Source: Thermoplasmatota archaeon | Lineage (GTDB): Archaea > Thermoplasmatota > Penumbrarchaeia > Penumbrarchaeales > Penumbrarchaeaceae | Assembly: GCA_016928095.1 (NCBI GenBank) | Contig: JAFGLL010000116.1 | Span: forward strand, 1 to 50,094 | Length of the DNA: 50,094 nt | Direction of reading: 5' to 3' | Notes under the pieces: generated by a model | The model's database searches: none | Told to the model about the DNA's origin: nothing | Seen by the model: the letters and a program-made list of their open reading frames with translations, nothing else | Shown here: positions 18,401-26,142 of the stretch, one piece after another | Position numbering within the stretch: position 1 is the stretch's first letter | Layout of the letters: each line of letters opens with the position of its first letter | Program-made: the position numbers and the translations under genes

Positions 18401-18732
18401 ATGAACACCGAATACGGGTTCAGGTTCGTGGGAACACCCCATGTATTGGAATCCACCGTAATGTTGAACTTGCCCTGCGGACCGGTCGTCCCGTTGAAGT
18501 AGAGGGTGACCAATTTCGGCGGGGTCCCGCCCATCTGCTTCAACGTCTGACAGGTCACCTTCATCCCTGCGCTGCCGTTCACGACAGACCCTTCGATCCA
18601 TGCATCGAGCGTCCCGGTGATCTCTTCTCCGGATATATAGAGAGGCTGCAATACGGGTATCAACATAGATAGCAATGATAGGGCCATTGCCAGCATTACG
18701 GATATCCCTCTCCTTGCGGTGTTCCTTGGCAT
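15457..18732 (-). CDS. Surface protein of Big_5 and regulatory-like beta modules, TM anchor
   Basis: Predicted 1091-aa surface protein: signal peptide (about 1-35), then alternating carboxypeptidase-regulatory-like domains (for example GAITGRTVDRNTLEPVAGLK) and Big_5/SbsA-type Ig-like domains, the latter ending in strands such as PLWRAMTVRFTTE or VTFTPGSDLEHDTMYHVRIS. A final domain with WEPGQNIRLSGSVSNSTG precedes one membrane helix (about 1039-1062) and a short acidic tail ending in EWEGTEDEW. The composite LWR...F-T plus regulatory-like module recurs here and in the upstream neighbour, so the two genes are related. No enzyme motif is visible; a structural or adhesive role is likely. The two genes lie in the same direction, 107 bp apart, with a terminator-like hairpin between them. 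Confidence 0.8.
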   Translation of the reverse strand: MPRNTARRGISVMLAMALSLLSMLIPVLQPLYISGEEITGTLDAWIEGSVVNGSAGMKVTCQTLKQMGGTPPKLVTLYFNGTTGPQGKFNITVDSNTWGVPTNLNPYSVFIFSTYYIEALPGSDMYNFNGPIYEGNTTSVPEGRLMARDYPTGNLTVKVLNQTSGGTLEDALVELSYLPGFPDAPFPLTMYTDINGEVYYPEIRSVNTSVEITRPNFQPLSGTEPDDFVIVADGGDTLAVFDLTEEPWPFSVLAGSVDVNHSLPLTIDFKRAMDTDSILKVNNYGLFRVDGMVSVPFTLTAREGDSMVDLRAIEPLDFNTTYDLRIEPHLMDDVGTRPLWRAMTVRFTTELPPGAITGRTVDRNTLEPVAGLKIRVLDQISVSDDEGVFSFPSVPAGTYRMDIDESYLFNGTSRSGNIVRKGRVLDMGDIPVGPKSWGALKVRVTSDGRPLEGAWAYVIDDLILGDTFNMTTDHQGEVFFPRVVSGAVTVEVSAPHYNKLGDMASVPISGEALLEFGLTEDPLPVWVEAVSMNGEVHVHPGTDLLVHVPDPILFSSLNVTIWEKDNDGFPENAIPLSIEVGQDELTYVVDPDVQFPLESRFVLIVSRELTTLQAPTSVLWRDLEYHFSTADLPLAHISGTLLFEGMAMEDFRVDFGPFFAFTDVTGDFNISIDPVGPITSDIFSINGSFYGYSTYTSELELEAGSDLMVGTIDLFHVQGWYEVSPAPGSINVDPSTAVVFTFMKPIMVPREERFNKQFSVIADGSSAPVAGQYKVSSDNRTVTFTPGSDLEHDTMYHVRISPELKRGDNVSMFPLGNSTDFRVRPPSIEIIVMEPTDPQSLSIDGGIRISFSIPVKKPLIENDVSIDPTVEGTMFTWVSGSEVTITAFFKMDTAYDLELPAGIYGLEDEPLTTDLLFSFRTTDGYAKGHSMGTPQIFPSPESVWEPGQNIRLSGSVSNSTGYLVMVSFLKDGTSSGEATALVDGEGRYGVNISAPDTAGEYLLSLVVSMPGGPVADERTYEVEVGDAGAASEPKDDLTLVIILVIIILLVIAVIVGAVLIARGQRARIGSEIQDIDYTEVESEWEGTEDEW

Positions 18733-18787
18733 TCTATCACTCCGTGATCATTACAAAATGCTCCGATCATATCAGAAAAGAATATCT

Positions 18788-18821
18788 GGAAAAAGTCACA
18801 CAGGGCGGGAATACCCCGCCC
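18788..18821 (-). terminator. Hairpin plus T-run after the 1218-aa surface gene
   Basis: A perfect 7-bp GC stem (GGGCGGG 18803-18809 with CCCGCCC 18815-18821, 5-nt loop) is followed on the minus strand by a T5 run at about 18791-18795. It lies 19 bp past the stop at 18840 and before the start at 18732. It resembles a bacterial-style intrinsic terminator and suggests the two surface genes are separately transcribed. Confidence 0.5.
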
Positions 18822-18839
18822 CGTGGATCGCATACGTGA

Positions 18840-21800
18840 TCAATCCTCTTTTTCATCCTCCATCTCCTCAAGATCTTCATCCTCATCGAGTTCCATATCG
18901 CTCTCGTCCTCGTCGAGGTCCATATCCTCCTCCTCATAATCTTCGGAAATGTCCCCCTCCTCGTCCTCATCGAGCTCTATCTTGTCCTGGTCCGAGAAAT
19001 CATAACCGCATTCGGAGCATTCCTCGTCATCCGGACCGAGCATGTTACCGCACTTGGGACACTTGTAGGCTTCCTCCTCGAACTCTGCACCACAGTGGGG
19101 GCATACCGTATCGTCCGAGCTCACAAGGTTGTGACATTCCGGACATTCGAACTCTTCCTTGAGCTCCTCCTCTATGTCCTTCTTCCTGCTCTGCATGTAG
19201 AGGAAGATCCCGAGGACCACGACGATGAGGATGACCGCTACAACCACGATAATGATAAGCAGGGACAATCCACCGTTAGCATCCTCCTTATCTTCAATAT
19301 AGATGCTTCTGGTGTATTCGTTCAACAGGGTACCTTTTACCCCGTCGAATACCCGGAAAAGGACCTGATACTCGCCATTCTCCCTGCCGGTGAAATCCAG
19401 CTGCACCTGCCTTTCTTCCAGCGCTGCAAGAGTGAAGTTGGAGATCTCCTCAAATTGAGCGTTTGGTGTGCTCACGGGCCGTATCGAAACGGATATCCTT
19501 ATTGCACGCCCCAGCGAGTTGGTCGCGGTCACGGTGATCAGGCCCGGTTCCTGATGATCGGCGGGAAGGCTGGAAATGGGATTGATATCGATCGTCTTGG
19601 TCTCTGTGGTGAAATATATCAGGAACGGGACCCTCAATCTTGCACCATTGGTTCCATATGCCCCTTCCGGTAGCGCGATCATGTACTCTGTCAGGAGTTC
19701 GAAATCGTCGTGCTCGATCCCCACCGATCTTCCGTTGGTGGCCCAGTTGAAGGTCAGGTTGCCTACCGGAGTGTTGGTATTAACCTTGACCATCTCGAGT
19801 CTGGATTCGACAAGTGTCCTGTTCACGGTATAATTGGTGAAATAGATGTAGATCTGGGTGTCCACTTTTACGTTCTCGGCGTCCATCTCCTCCTTGGTGG
19901 GATTTGTAAGGAGCACCTCGATCGGCTTGAGCTCGGTCATTATTTCTATTACCTCACCGCGTATCAGGGCTTTCAAGCCTGAATAGGTTAAAAGCTCCCT
20001 GTTGAACTCACCGTCGGGGAAATTGGAGATGGATAGTACATAACTCGTATCATGATCAAGGGCCCTATCCGGATGGATGGTCACCGTTTTCTTATCATCT
20101 GAAAGCTCGATGTCAATGTCAACTGGAGGCGATCCGAATGTGAAGTTCTCGAGGAAAGAAACGGGATCGGTATCCTGGAGCTCTTCCTGGAACCTGATTG
20201 TGATCGCCCCTGAAATGAGCATCCGTCCCATCTGGTCCTTGGGGTATACCACCGTAATCCAATCCGGGAGACGTTCAAGATCGAAATCCGTGTTATTGAT
20301 CGCAAAACCGGCTTTCAAGGTCCTCTGCCCCGTGAACCTCGTCGTGAGACCGATCTCGGTCCCGTTGGCAACAATGGTGACGGGGAACAGCTGAAGCACG
20401 TTCATTTCGATATCCACAAGGTATGCACCGTTGACCTCGGAATAACCGAAGTCCAGCAGGACATCCTCGTGATAGACCTCTATCCTGACACCTTCAACAC
20501 CTTTTCCGTTTATCAGTACCCTTCCGTTGACGGCGGCGGTCGGAAGCTTTTCTGTACTGAAGGGGATCGAAACGTCCCTCCAGAGCGGGTTGTTACCACC
20601 GATCTCGGCTATCTGCTCGCTTATGAAGAGCGTGTAATGCGTATTGTATGCAAGATCGGACCTCGGGACCACCCTCCACCTCTTGAAGCTCTCGGTCTCG
20701 TTGAAGACATCTACGAGGACCGGGACCGAACCGGGTCCCAGGACCTTGATATTGTCCGAGGTCATGGTGTCGACATCCATGTTGTTCTGGAAATCGAGCC
20801 TTATGTAATTGTCGACCTCGATGATGTTGTTGTCCAAAGGCAGGTATACCTCGCCGATCGCCATGATCTCCACGGGTAATGGTTTCTCCATGAGCATGAC
20901 GACCTTAGTTGTTGGATCATCAGTACCCGGTAGGATGCTGAACGAGCTATCATAATAGTTCGGGTACTCCGTTTTGAACGGTGTCGAAAGGTCCATCCTG
21001 ACATCCTCGAACCGTGCCTCACCGAATTCGTTGGTCTCCTGCATCTCTCCGGTGATGAACTGGGTGACCTTCACACCCTCCATGATCGTACCATCCTCGT
21101 CCTGGACGTTGATGACGACGGCCCTGGTCTCGCGTCGATGGACAACGAGTCCTTCAACGATGTCCTCGGTCCCTCTCGGGATGTTGAACTCGTACGGGGT
21201 TGACCTGTCTCCGTAATACAGATATTCATCAACACCACCGACCGATGGGCCCCAAACGGTTATGGTGTGGTCTGTGTTCTCCTTGACCTCCACACTGAAA
21301 TACCCGTCGGTAAGTTCGATCGGATTATTGTCGACCTTTACGGTCGTGCCCTCAGGGGCAGGATCGGAAGTCCCGTTTATATGTACGGTCCCGCTCACAA
21401 CGGAAGGTTCCTCCCACGTTCTGAATGTGGTCGAGAATGTCCTCCACAGGGTCTCGTTATTGGTCAGATTCAAAACCCTTGGCAGGACCTTCAAACGATA
21501 TGAGGTGTTGTATTCCAGGTCAGAGGTCGGTATCAGGTATACAAGTTGATCACCGGAACCCCATGAATAGTCCAGATCCACCTTGGAACCCCCCACTTTC
21601 TCAATGAACAGCGTTTCGGAGTTCACAGTGGAGGTGTTCATCGGGGTGTGGAACTGGACGAATAGACCCGCCTGGTTGCCGTTGGTCTTTATTCCGGTGG
21701 AACCATCGGCCGGGAAGAAGGAACGGACCAGAGGGTCCTCCTTCAGACCTATCTCGTAGGAGACGGTCTCACCGACCTTGAGTGTCCTCTCCTCGAAACC

Positions 21801-22496
21801 CGTTCCGTCCATAGTATTGAAATGTTGTTTGTTGAAACGGATCGTGATCTTGTTCTTCGACCCCTCGATACCTACCTGCATGTCCTCGAACAGGACATCT
21901 CCATTCGCATCGGTATAGAGACCGGATTCGGCAGAGTTGAAGGGGCCATGACTTGGGAATTCGAGACCTACATCCCGAAGAGGAGCTCCTGACGAGAGGT
22001 TGATTATCTTCAACGACATGCTACCGAAGACACCCGGCAGATAATCGAGCGTGCCATTTGGCAGATATTCCGGTGAAGGGATGGACTTGACGAAATTCTG
22101 AGGCATCGGATACAGGACAGTTCCGCCTCCCGTCTCGTTCCAGCCATACCTATCGTAGAGCTGGATCATCCAGGGCATTGTGTAATCGTGGAAATCCAGA
22201 TCGACCTCTGCAGAGAATTCCAAGGTCGTATCATTGAAATAGACAGGCCATGGACCAAGGGTCGAATGAGGTGTCGTGTTGGTATCCATACCGGTTATCC
22301 GAAGTACCTGTGAGAGGTTCACATCATCATGGTTCGCAGGTGTGAGGTTCCCGATGTACCCTATGAAATATCTGGTCTGGGACCAGACCCCCGGGCCCAT
22401 TTCCGTTTCCTCTGCCATTGGACCAACGGGTAATGAGACCAGACCCGAAAGCAGGAGCATTGCCAACAAAGCTATTGCATAGAATTTGACCTTCAT
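18840..22496 (-). CDS. Surface protein with cytoplasmic double zinc ribbon and acidic tail
   Basis: Predicted 1218-aa surface protein: signal peptide (about 1-28); an N-terminal beta-rich region; repeated Big_5-like domains ending in LWR-type strands (ETLWRTFSTTFRT, NPLWRDVSIPFSTE) alternating with regulatory-like domains (AAVNGRVLINGKGVEGVRIE); a CARDB-like domain with ALEERQVQLDFTGRENGEYQ; one membrane helix (about 1078-1101). The cytoplasmic part (about 112 aa) carries four CxxC knuckles at about 1117-1156 (CPECH, CPHCG, CPKCG, CSECG), forming two zinc ribbons, then a tail of about 55 residues nearly all Asp/Glu. The ectodomain is related to that of the next gene downstream. Zinc ribbons inside the cell on an adhesin-like protein suggest contact with a cytoplasmic partner; that is inference. 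Confidence 0.82.
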   Translation of the reverse strand: MKVKFYAIALLAMLLLSGLVSLPVGPMAEETEMGPGVWSQTRYFIGYIGNLTPANHDDVNLSQVLRITGMDTNTTPHSTLGPWPVYFNDTTLEFSAEVDLDFHDYTMPWMIQLYDRYGWNETGGGTVLYPMPQNFVKSIPSPEYLPNGTLDYLPGVFGSMSLKIINLSSGAPLRDVGLEFPSHGPFNSAESGLYTDANGDVLFEDMQVGIEGSKNKITIRFNKQHFNTMDGTGFEERTLKVGETVSYEIGLKEDPLVRSFFPADGSTGIKTNGNQAGLFVQFHTPMNTSTVNSETLFIEKVGGSKVDLDYSWGSGDQLVYLIPTSDLEYNTSYRLKVLPRVLNLTNNETLWRTFSTTFRTWEEPSVVSGTVHINGTSDPAPEGTTVKVDNNPIELTDGYFSVEVKENTDHTITVWGPSVGGVDEYLYYGDRSTPYEFNIPRGTEDIVEGLVVHRRETRAVVINVQDEDGTIMEGVKVTQFITGEMQETNEFGEARFEDVRMDLSTPFKTEYPNYYDSSFSILPGTDDPTTKVVMLMEKPLPVEIMAIGEVYLPLDNNIIEVDNYIRLDFQNNMDVDTMTSDNIKVLGPGSVPVLVDVFNETESFKRWRVVPRSDLAYNTHYTLFISEQIAEIGGNNPLWRDVSIPFSTEKLPTAAVNGRVLINGKGVEGVRIEVYHEDVLLDFGYSEVNGAYLVDIEMNVLQLFPVTIVANGTEIGLTTRFTGQRTLKAGFAINNTDFDLERLPDWITVVYPKDQMGRMLISGAITIRFQEELQDTDPVSFLENFTFGSPPVDIDIELSDDKKTVTIHPDRALDHDTSYVLSISNFPDGEFNRELLTYSGLKALIRGEVIEIMTELKPIEVLLTNPTKEEMDAENVKVDTQIYIYFTNYTVNRTLVESRLEMVKVNTNTPVGNLTFNWATNGRSVGIEHDDFELLTEYMIALPEGAYGTNGARLRVPFLIYFTTETKTIDINPISSLPADHQEPGLITVTATNSLGRAIRISVSIRPVSTPNAQFEEISNFTLAALEERQVQLDFTGRENGEYQVLFRVFDGVKGTLLNEYTRSIYIEDKEDANGGLSLLIIIVVVAVILIVVVLGIFLYMQSRKKDIEEELKEEFECPECHNLVSSDDTVCPHCGAEFEEEAYKCPKCGNMLGPDDEECSECGYDFSDQDKIELDEDEEGDISEDYEEEDMDLDEDESDMELDEDEDLEEMEDEKED

Positions 22497-22526
22497 GTTC
22501 TTACCACCAATCTTTCATATTTCCTT

Positions 22527-22537
22527 GGTATATTAGG
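22527..22537 (-). promoter_or_regulatory. TATA box of the 1218-aa surface gene
   Basis: The minus strand reads CCTAATATACC, about 36 bp before the ATG at 22496, with a GGTGGTAAG ribosome-binding site just before the start. The rest of the 253-bp gap holds the operator-like repeats and promoter of the winged-helix gene, plus an AT-rich run at about 22634-22652. Confidence 0.45.
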
Positions 22538-22691
22538 CTCCAGGAACCACCTTTTTGGAGGATCCTGTTAACGAAACGATAGTGGTGATGTTTGGTATAT
22601 AACTGTTTTGTCCATAAAAACATAATGCAACCCTAAAATTTTATATTTTTTGGGGGGTCGTGATCGTTGGGAGAAGAATTGGACAGAAAAG

Positions 22692-22716
22692 TTCAAATAT
22701 TTTTGAATTCATTCAA
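22692..22716 (+). promoter_or_regulatory. Overlapping inverted repeats, possible operator
   Basis: Two overlapping palindromes: TTCAAA-TATT-TTTGAA (22692-22707) and TTGAAT-TC-ATTCAA (22703-22716). They end 8 bp before the TATA box (22724-22732) of the winged-helix gene, so a dimeric regulator bound here could act on the BRE/TATA region, perhaps for autoregulation. Confidence 0.4.
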
Positions 22717-22723
22717 ATTATGT

Positions 22724-22732
22724 TGTATTAAA
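22724..22732 (+). promoter_or_regulatory. TATA box of the winged-helix gene
   Basis: TGTATTAAA, centred 22 bp before the ATG at 22750, predicting a leaderless message. Confidence 0.5.
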
Positions 22733-22749
22733 CTATCTGGAGCCATAGA

Positions 22750-23163
22750 ATGATGATCAATAATGATGTAGATCTACCGGATCTGGAAATATTATACATA
22801 TTGAAGGACAATATAAGAATGTGCATAGTTGACATTGTGATCTCCGGCGGAGAGTCGGGGGTCAGCTTCAAGGATATCGTATCCCAGAGCGGTCTGAGGC
22901 CCACGACAGCAGCATATCACCTCAAGATATTATGCAGGACAGGGATCACAGAGAAGATGTTCCGCAACCATGAGGGAAGACGGGACTATTCTTTCTACCA
23001 TCTCACAACGATCGGTGATCGGGCATATCACTCGGCCATGGACATGCAAAGAGGACTTGGCGAGAGCAGAGCATTTCGATATCCCATGGAACCTTGGAAC
23101 ATAGAGATAGTATCGATCAGGAACGGACCCAGATGCATTTCCTTCGAAAGGACCGAAGGGTGA
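22750..23163 (+). CDS. ArsR-like winged-helix transcription regulator
   Basis: Small DNA-binding protein (137 aa). Residues 10-100 fit an archaeal ArsR-type winged helix: an N-terminal helix ILYILKDNIRMCIVDIVISG, a helix-turn-helix with VSFKDIVSQSGLRPTTAAYH, and a wing with NHEGRRDYSFYHLT. A segment of about 35 residues follows with no recognised sensor domain and no metal-binding Cys cluster. It starts at a leaderless ATG (a second ATG follows directly). It is 6 bp from the downstream DUF3467-like gene. Palindromes before its promoter suggest autoregulation, and it diverges from the 1218-aa surface gene, which it might also control. Confidence 0.8.
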   Translation: MMINNDVDLPDLEILYILKDNIRMCIVDIVISGGESGVSFKDIVSQSGLRPTTAAYHLKILCRTGITEKMFRNHEGRRDYSFYHLTTIGDRAYHSAMDMQRGLGESRAFRYPMEPWNIEIVSIRNGPRCISFERTEG

Positions 23164-23169
23164 TGGGAC

Positions 23170-23547
23170 ATGACGAAGAACAGGGAAAAGGAACGGGTCA
23201 AGAAAGACACCATCAAGGTGGTCAGGGCATCGGACCATAGGAGCCACTATATCATCGGAGCGGTCCCTCAGTGGACGGATGATGATCTGAGGCTGCATCT
23301 TTACAATGAGGTGATCGAGGGTGTCGGTGGACCTTATTATATTTCCAGTGCGCAGATAATACTCCCAAGGTCAGCAGTTCCAAGGCTGAACGACGCTTTA
23401 AGGAGTGCGGTCCGATCGGATGGAGAGGGGAAAAGATCAGAGGTCACATCGATACCCATGGAGGTATCATTGGAGATAGATAGCGAGAATTACAAGAAGG
23501 ACAAAAAGCCGCAAAGGAAGAAGGTCCCAAAGATCCGGAGAAAGTGA
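23170..23547 (+). CDS. DUF3467-like small protein
   Basis: Small soluble protein (125 aa). The pattern HYIIGAVPQWTDDDLRLHLY followed by YYISSAQIILPRSAVPRLND resembles DUF3467, short proteins with two beta-hairpins and a helix, of unknown function. Both ends are very basic (KNREKERVKKD at the start, a Lys/Arg-rich last 25 residues), so it could bind nucleic acid. It is in an operon with the winged-helix regulator (6 bp gap), which hints at a shared regulatory role. It is convergent with the receiver gene, 1 bp apart. The family match is moderate. Confidence 0.6.
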   Translation: MTKNREKERVKKDTIKVVRASDHRSHYIIGAVPQWTDDDLRLHLYNEVIEGVGGPYYISSAQIILPRSAVPRLNDALRSAVRSDGEGKRSEVTSIPMEVSLEIDSENYKKDKKPQRKKVPKIRRK

Positions 23548-23548
23548 T

Positions 23549-23908
23549 TCAGGACAGGGCCCGGGTTACCGCTTCGCGGATCGTATTGATATCGGCGGGC
23601 TTCTCCAGGAAGTTCGTGATACCGAGACCGTTGACGGTCTCTTTCACGGATTCATCTGCGGTCAGAAAAAGTATCTTCTGAACGGGATTATTCTCGAGAA
23701 CGGCCTTTGCCAGCTCGGTCCCGGACATGATAGGCATCCTGTGATCGATTATCAGAAGGTCCGGTCCGGTCTGGAGACCCAGATATGTCTGAAGGGCCAT
23801 TTCACCATTGAGGGACTGGGCGATCACTCTATGCCCCATATCCTCAAGGATAATGGCCATCAACTGCTGTATCGTGGGTTCATCGTCAACTATCATGATG
23901 TCGGCCAT
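23549..23908 (-). CDS. CheY-like single-domain response regulator
   Basis: A receiver domain with no output domain (119 aa). The acidic pocket is D8-D9, the phospho-acceptor is D55 in LLIIDHRMP, followed by T83 and K103-P104, so all key residues are present. Such proteins are phosphorylated by histidine kinases and act through protein contacts. No kinase lies nearby. It has its own TATA box (23960-23968) and a GGGTGGT ribosome-binding site, between the end of atpA and the winged-helix pair. Confidence 0.93.
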   Translation of the reverse strand: MADIMIVDDEPTIQQLMAIILEDMGHRVIAQSLNGEMALQTYLGLQTGPDLLIIDHRMPIMSGTELAKAVLENNPVQKILFLTADESVKETVNGLGITNFLEKPADINTIREAVTRALS

Positions 23909-23959
23909 CTAAACCACCCTTCTTTGTATTCTTAGACCTGGGGCTTATCGAACAGGTAC

Positions 23960-23968
23960 CATATTAAA
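23960..23968 (-). promoter_or_regulatory. TATA box of the receiver gene
   Basis: The minus strand reads CTTTAATAT, about 55 bp before the ATG at 23908, giving a leader of about 30 nt with a ribosome-binding site. It shows that the receiver is not simply the tail of the ATP synthase operon. Confidence 0.45.
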
Positions 23969-24000
23969 GATACGTGCATATCATCCGACCTTGTTCCCGA

Positions 24001-25773
24001 TCACAGGGAGAGTAGTTCCTTCGAGATCTCCTCCTTGATCGGTCTCACCCTGTCCCTGAAGCTCTCGTTTTGCATCTTTGCCATCCTGGATATGGTAATG
24101 CGGCATTTCGCATTCCTGATGGTATCCACGGAGATGCCCCTGGATACGGCCTTCTGCGCCATATCGTCGAACAGAAGGATCGCCCTCAACATCTCCACCT
24201 GTTTGTACTCCGGGCAGAACGAATCCACATCATGGAATGCATTCTGCTGGAGGAAGTCCTCCCTCAGCATCCTGGTGGTCTCCAGTGTGACCTGCTGTGA
24301 TGGAGGCAACGCGTCTGGACCCACCAGTTGGATGATCTCCTGGAGCTCGGCCTCCTGCTGCAATAAGGCCATCGCCCTGTTCCGAAGTTCCAGCCAATCC
24401 TCCGATATGTTCGATTTCCACCATCCTTCTACCTTGCCAAGGTACAGGGAGTAGGATTTGAGCCAGTTGATCGATGGGAAATGTCTCTTGTCCGCGAGGT
24501 TCGAATCCAGTGCCCAGAAGACCTTCACGATCCTCAGGGTGTTCTGCGTGACCGGTTCTGAGAAGTCACCTCCAGGAGGTGAGACCGCTCCGATGACCGA
24601 TATCGAACCACTCCTCGCAGTGCTTGCCATACATTCCACTGACCCGGACCTCTCGTAGAAGTTCGCCAATCTGCTGGAAAGGTAGGCGGGATATCCTTCC
24701 TCCCCGGGCATCTCCTCGAGTCGCCCCGATATCTCCCTCAGGGCTTCGGCCCACCTTGAGGTCGAATCGGCCATCAATGCCACATCATAACCCATATCCC
24801 TGTAGTATTCGGCTATGGTTATCCCGGTATAAACGGACGCTTCCCTGGCTGCAACGGGCATGTTCGATGTATTGGCGATCAACACGGTCCTCGCCATCAA
24901 CGGCTCCTTCGTCCTCGGGTCCTCCAGTTTTGGAAACTCCCTCAGAACGTCCGTCATCTCGTTACCCCTCTCCCCGCACCCGATGTACACAATAACATCA
25001 GCATCGCTCCACTTTGCCAGCTGATGCTGGGTAACGGTCTTGCCGGTACCGAAACCTCCAGGGATCGCGGCCGTTCCGCCCTTGGCTATAGGAAAGAACG
25101 TATCCAGGATCCTCTGACCCGTGATCAATGGGGTATCCGGGTCCCTCTTGCGTTTGAAAGGACGGGAGATCCTGACGGGCCATCTATGCACCATGCTCAA
25201 TTCGAGGTCGCCCATCGAAGTAGCCAGAGTACATATGTTCTGGTCCACCCTGTAGTGACCAGATGTGGCTACCTTCAGGACCACGCCCTCGGTCTCAGGG
25301 GGAACCATTATTATGTGCTTGACCGTCGGTGTTTCCTGGACACGTCCTATCTCATCTCCGGCCATCAACCGATCCCCCTCCTTGACGGATGGATCGAACT
25401 TCCATTCACGTTCATGATCGATGGGAGTGACGGATACACCTCTGCTTATGAAATCCCCTGTCCTATCCCTTATCGATGCAAGAGGGCGTTGTATGCCGTC
25501 ATATATCATCGACATGAGGCCCGGACCAAGCTCGACCGAGAGCGGTTCCCCGGTCATTTCGACTACCTCTCCCGGAGAGATACCGGAGGTCTCCTCGTAT
25601 ACCTGAATGGTGGCCATGTCGGAATCCAGCTCGATTATCTCTCCTATCAATCTCTCGGATCCGACAGTAACGACATCGTACATCTTCGCTCCGCTCATGC
25701 CACTAGCTTTCACTACCGGACCGGCGATCATCTCTATGATGCCGGCAGACCTTTTATCCGTATCAACGGTCAT
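24001..25773 (-). CDS. atpA: A-type ATP synthase subunit A (catalytic)
   Basis: Catalytic subunit of the A1 head (590 aa). The P-loop is GGFGTGKT (239-246), where archaeal homologues usually have GPFGSGKT, followed by [20 protein letters not shown] and [20 protein letters not shown]. The long A-type non-homologous region (about residues 100-190) is present. An ATG at 25773 is chosen over the in-frame TTG 25797 and ATG 25791, because an AAGGAGG at 25782-25788 sits 8 nt before it. It is the last gene of the H-I-K-E-C-F-A operon; B and D, which normally follow, are absent here, and B lies at 35820 on the other strand. Confidence 0.97.
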   Translation of the reverse strand: MTVDTDKRSAGIIEMIAGPVVKASGMSGAKMYDVVTVGSERLIGEIIELDSDMATIQVYEETSGISPGEVVEMTGEPLSVELGPGLMSMIYDGIQRPLASIRDRTGDFISRGVSVTPIDHEREWKFDPSVKEGDRLMAGDEIGRVQETPTVKHIIMVPPETEGVVLKVATSGHYRVDQNICTLATSMGDLELSMVHRWPVRISRPFKRKRDPDTPLITGQRILDTFFPIAKGGTAAIPGGFGTGKTVTQHQLAKWSDADVIVYIGCGERGNEMTDVLREFPKLEDPRTKEPLMARTVLIANTSNMPVAAREASVYTGITIAEYYRDMGYDVALMADSTSRWAEALREISGRLEEMPGEEGYPAYLSSRLANFYERSGSVECMASTARSGSISVIGAVSPPGGDFSEPVTQNTLRIVKVFWALDSNLADKRHFPSINWLKSYSLYLGKVEGWWKSNISEDWLELRNRAMALLQQEAELQEIIQLVGPDALPPSQQVTLETTRMLREDFLQQNAFHDVDSFCPEYKQVEMLRAILLFDDMAQKAVSRGISVDTIRNAKCRITISRMAKMQNESFRDRVRPIKEEISKELLSL

Positions 25774-25781
25774 TCGACAGA

Positions 25782-25788
25782 CCTCCTT
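25782..25788 (-). promoter_or_regulatory. Ribosome-binding site that fixes the atpA start
   Basis: AAGGAGG on the minus strand, 8 nt before the ATG at 25773. It lies inside the longer reading frame that starts at 25797, so it argues for the shorter protein. Confidence 0.65.
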
Positions 25789-25809
25789 CATGATCAAATA
25801 AAGAACCTT

Positions 25810-26142
25810 TCATATCTGCTCTTCCTTCCTGTCAGGGTCCATTCCAACAGCTCTTTTTATCAGGTCCCTGGCCCTTTTATCCTCGTTCGTCCCCGGTATC
25901 ATCACCGTCACCGGAAGCATGATACCCATGACCCTTTTCTCGAAGAGCCTGTCACTGAGGGCTTCACCACAATCCCGGGAGAGTATCATCACTCCGTGAT
26001 CACCCTTTATCATACGTGCATACCATTCCTTCAGGAGATCCACTTCCATCCCCTTTTCCCATATCAGGACCTCGGTCACACCTGCCAGGTTGAGACCGAG
26101 GGCGATGTCCTCATCCACTGCTGCACAGACCCCAGACCCCAT
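25810..26142 (-). CDS. atpF: A-type ATP synthase subunit F
   Basis: Central-stalk subunit F (110 aa), which sits in the rotor with subunit D. The family pattern is present: an N-terminal strand, NLAGVTEVLIWEKG, a middle GVMILSRDCGEALSDRL, and a C-terminal PVTVMIPG followed by the helix RDLIKRAVGM. Its ATG shares bases with the stop of the C-subunit gene (TGATG), so translation is coupled. The DEDIALGLNLAGV segment keeps the typical acidic start but lacks the usual initial KIAVIGD strand, which is shortened to GSGVCAAV. Confidence 0.9.
   Translation of the reverse strand: MGSGVCAAVDEDIALGLNLAGVTEVLIWEKGMEVDLLKEWYARMIKGDHGVMILSRDCGEALSDRLFEKRVMGIMLPVTVMIPGTNEDKRARDLIKRAVGMDPDRKEEQI

Noticed and set aside
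24490-24520. tRNA-like GGTTCGAATCC word
   Set aside because: It lies within atpA coding sequence, with no cloverleaf around it.
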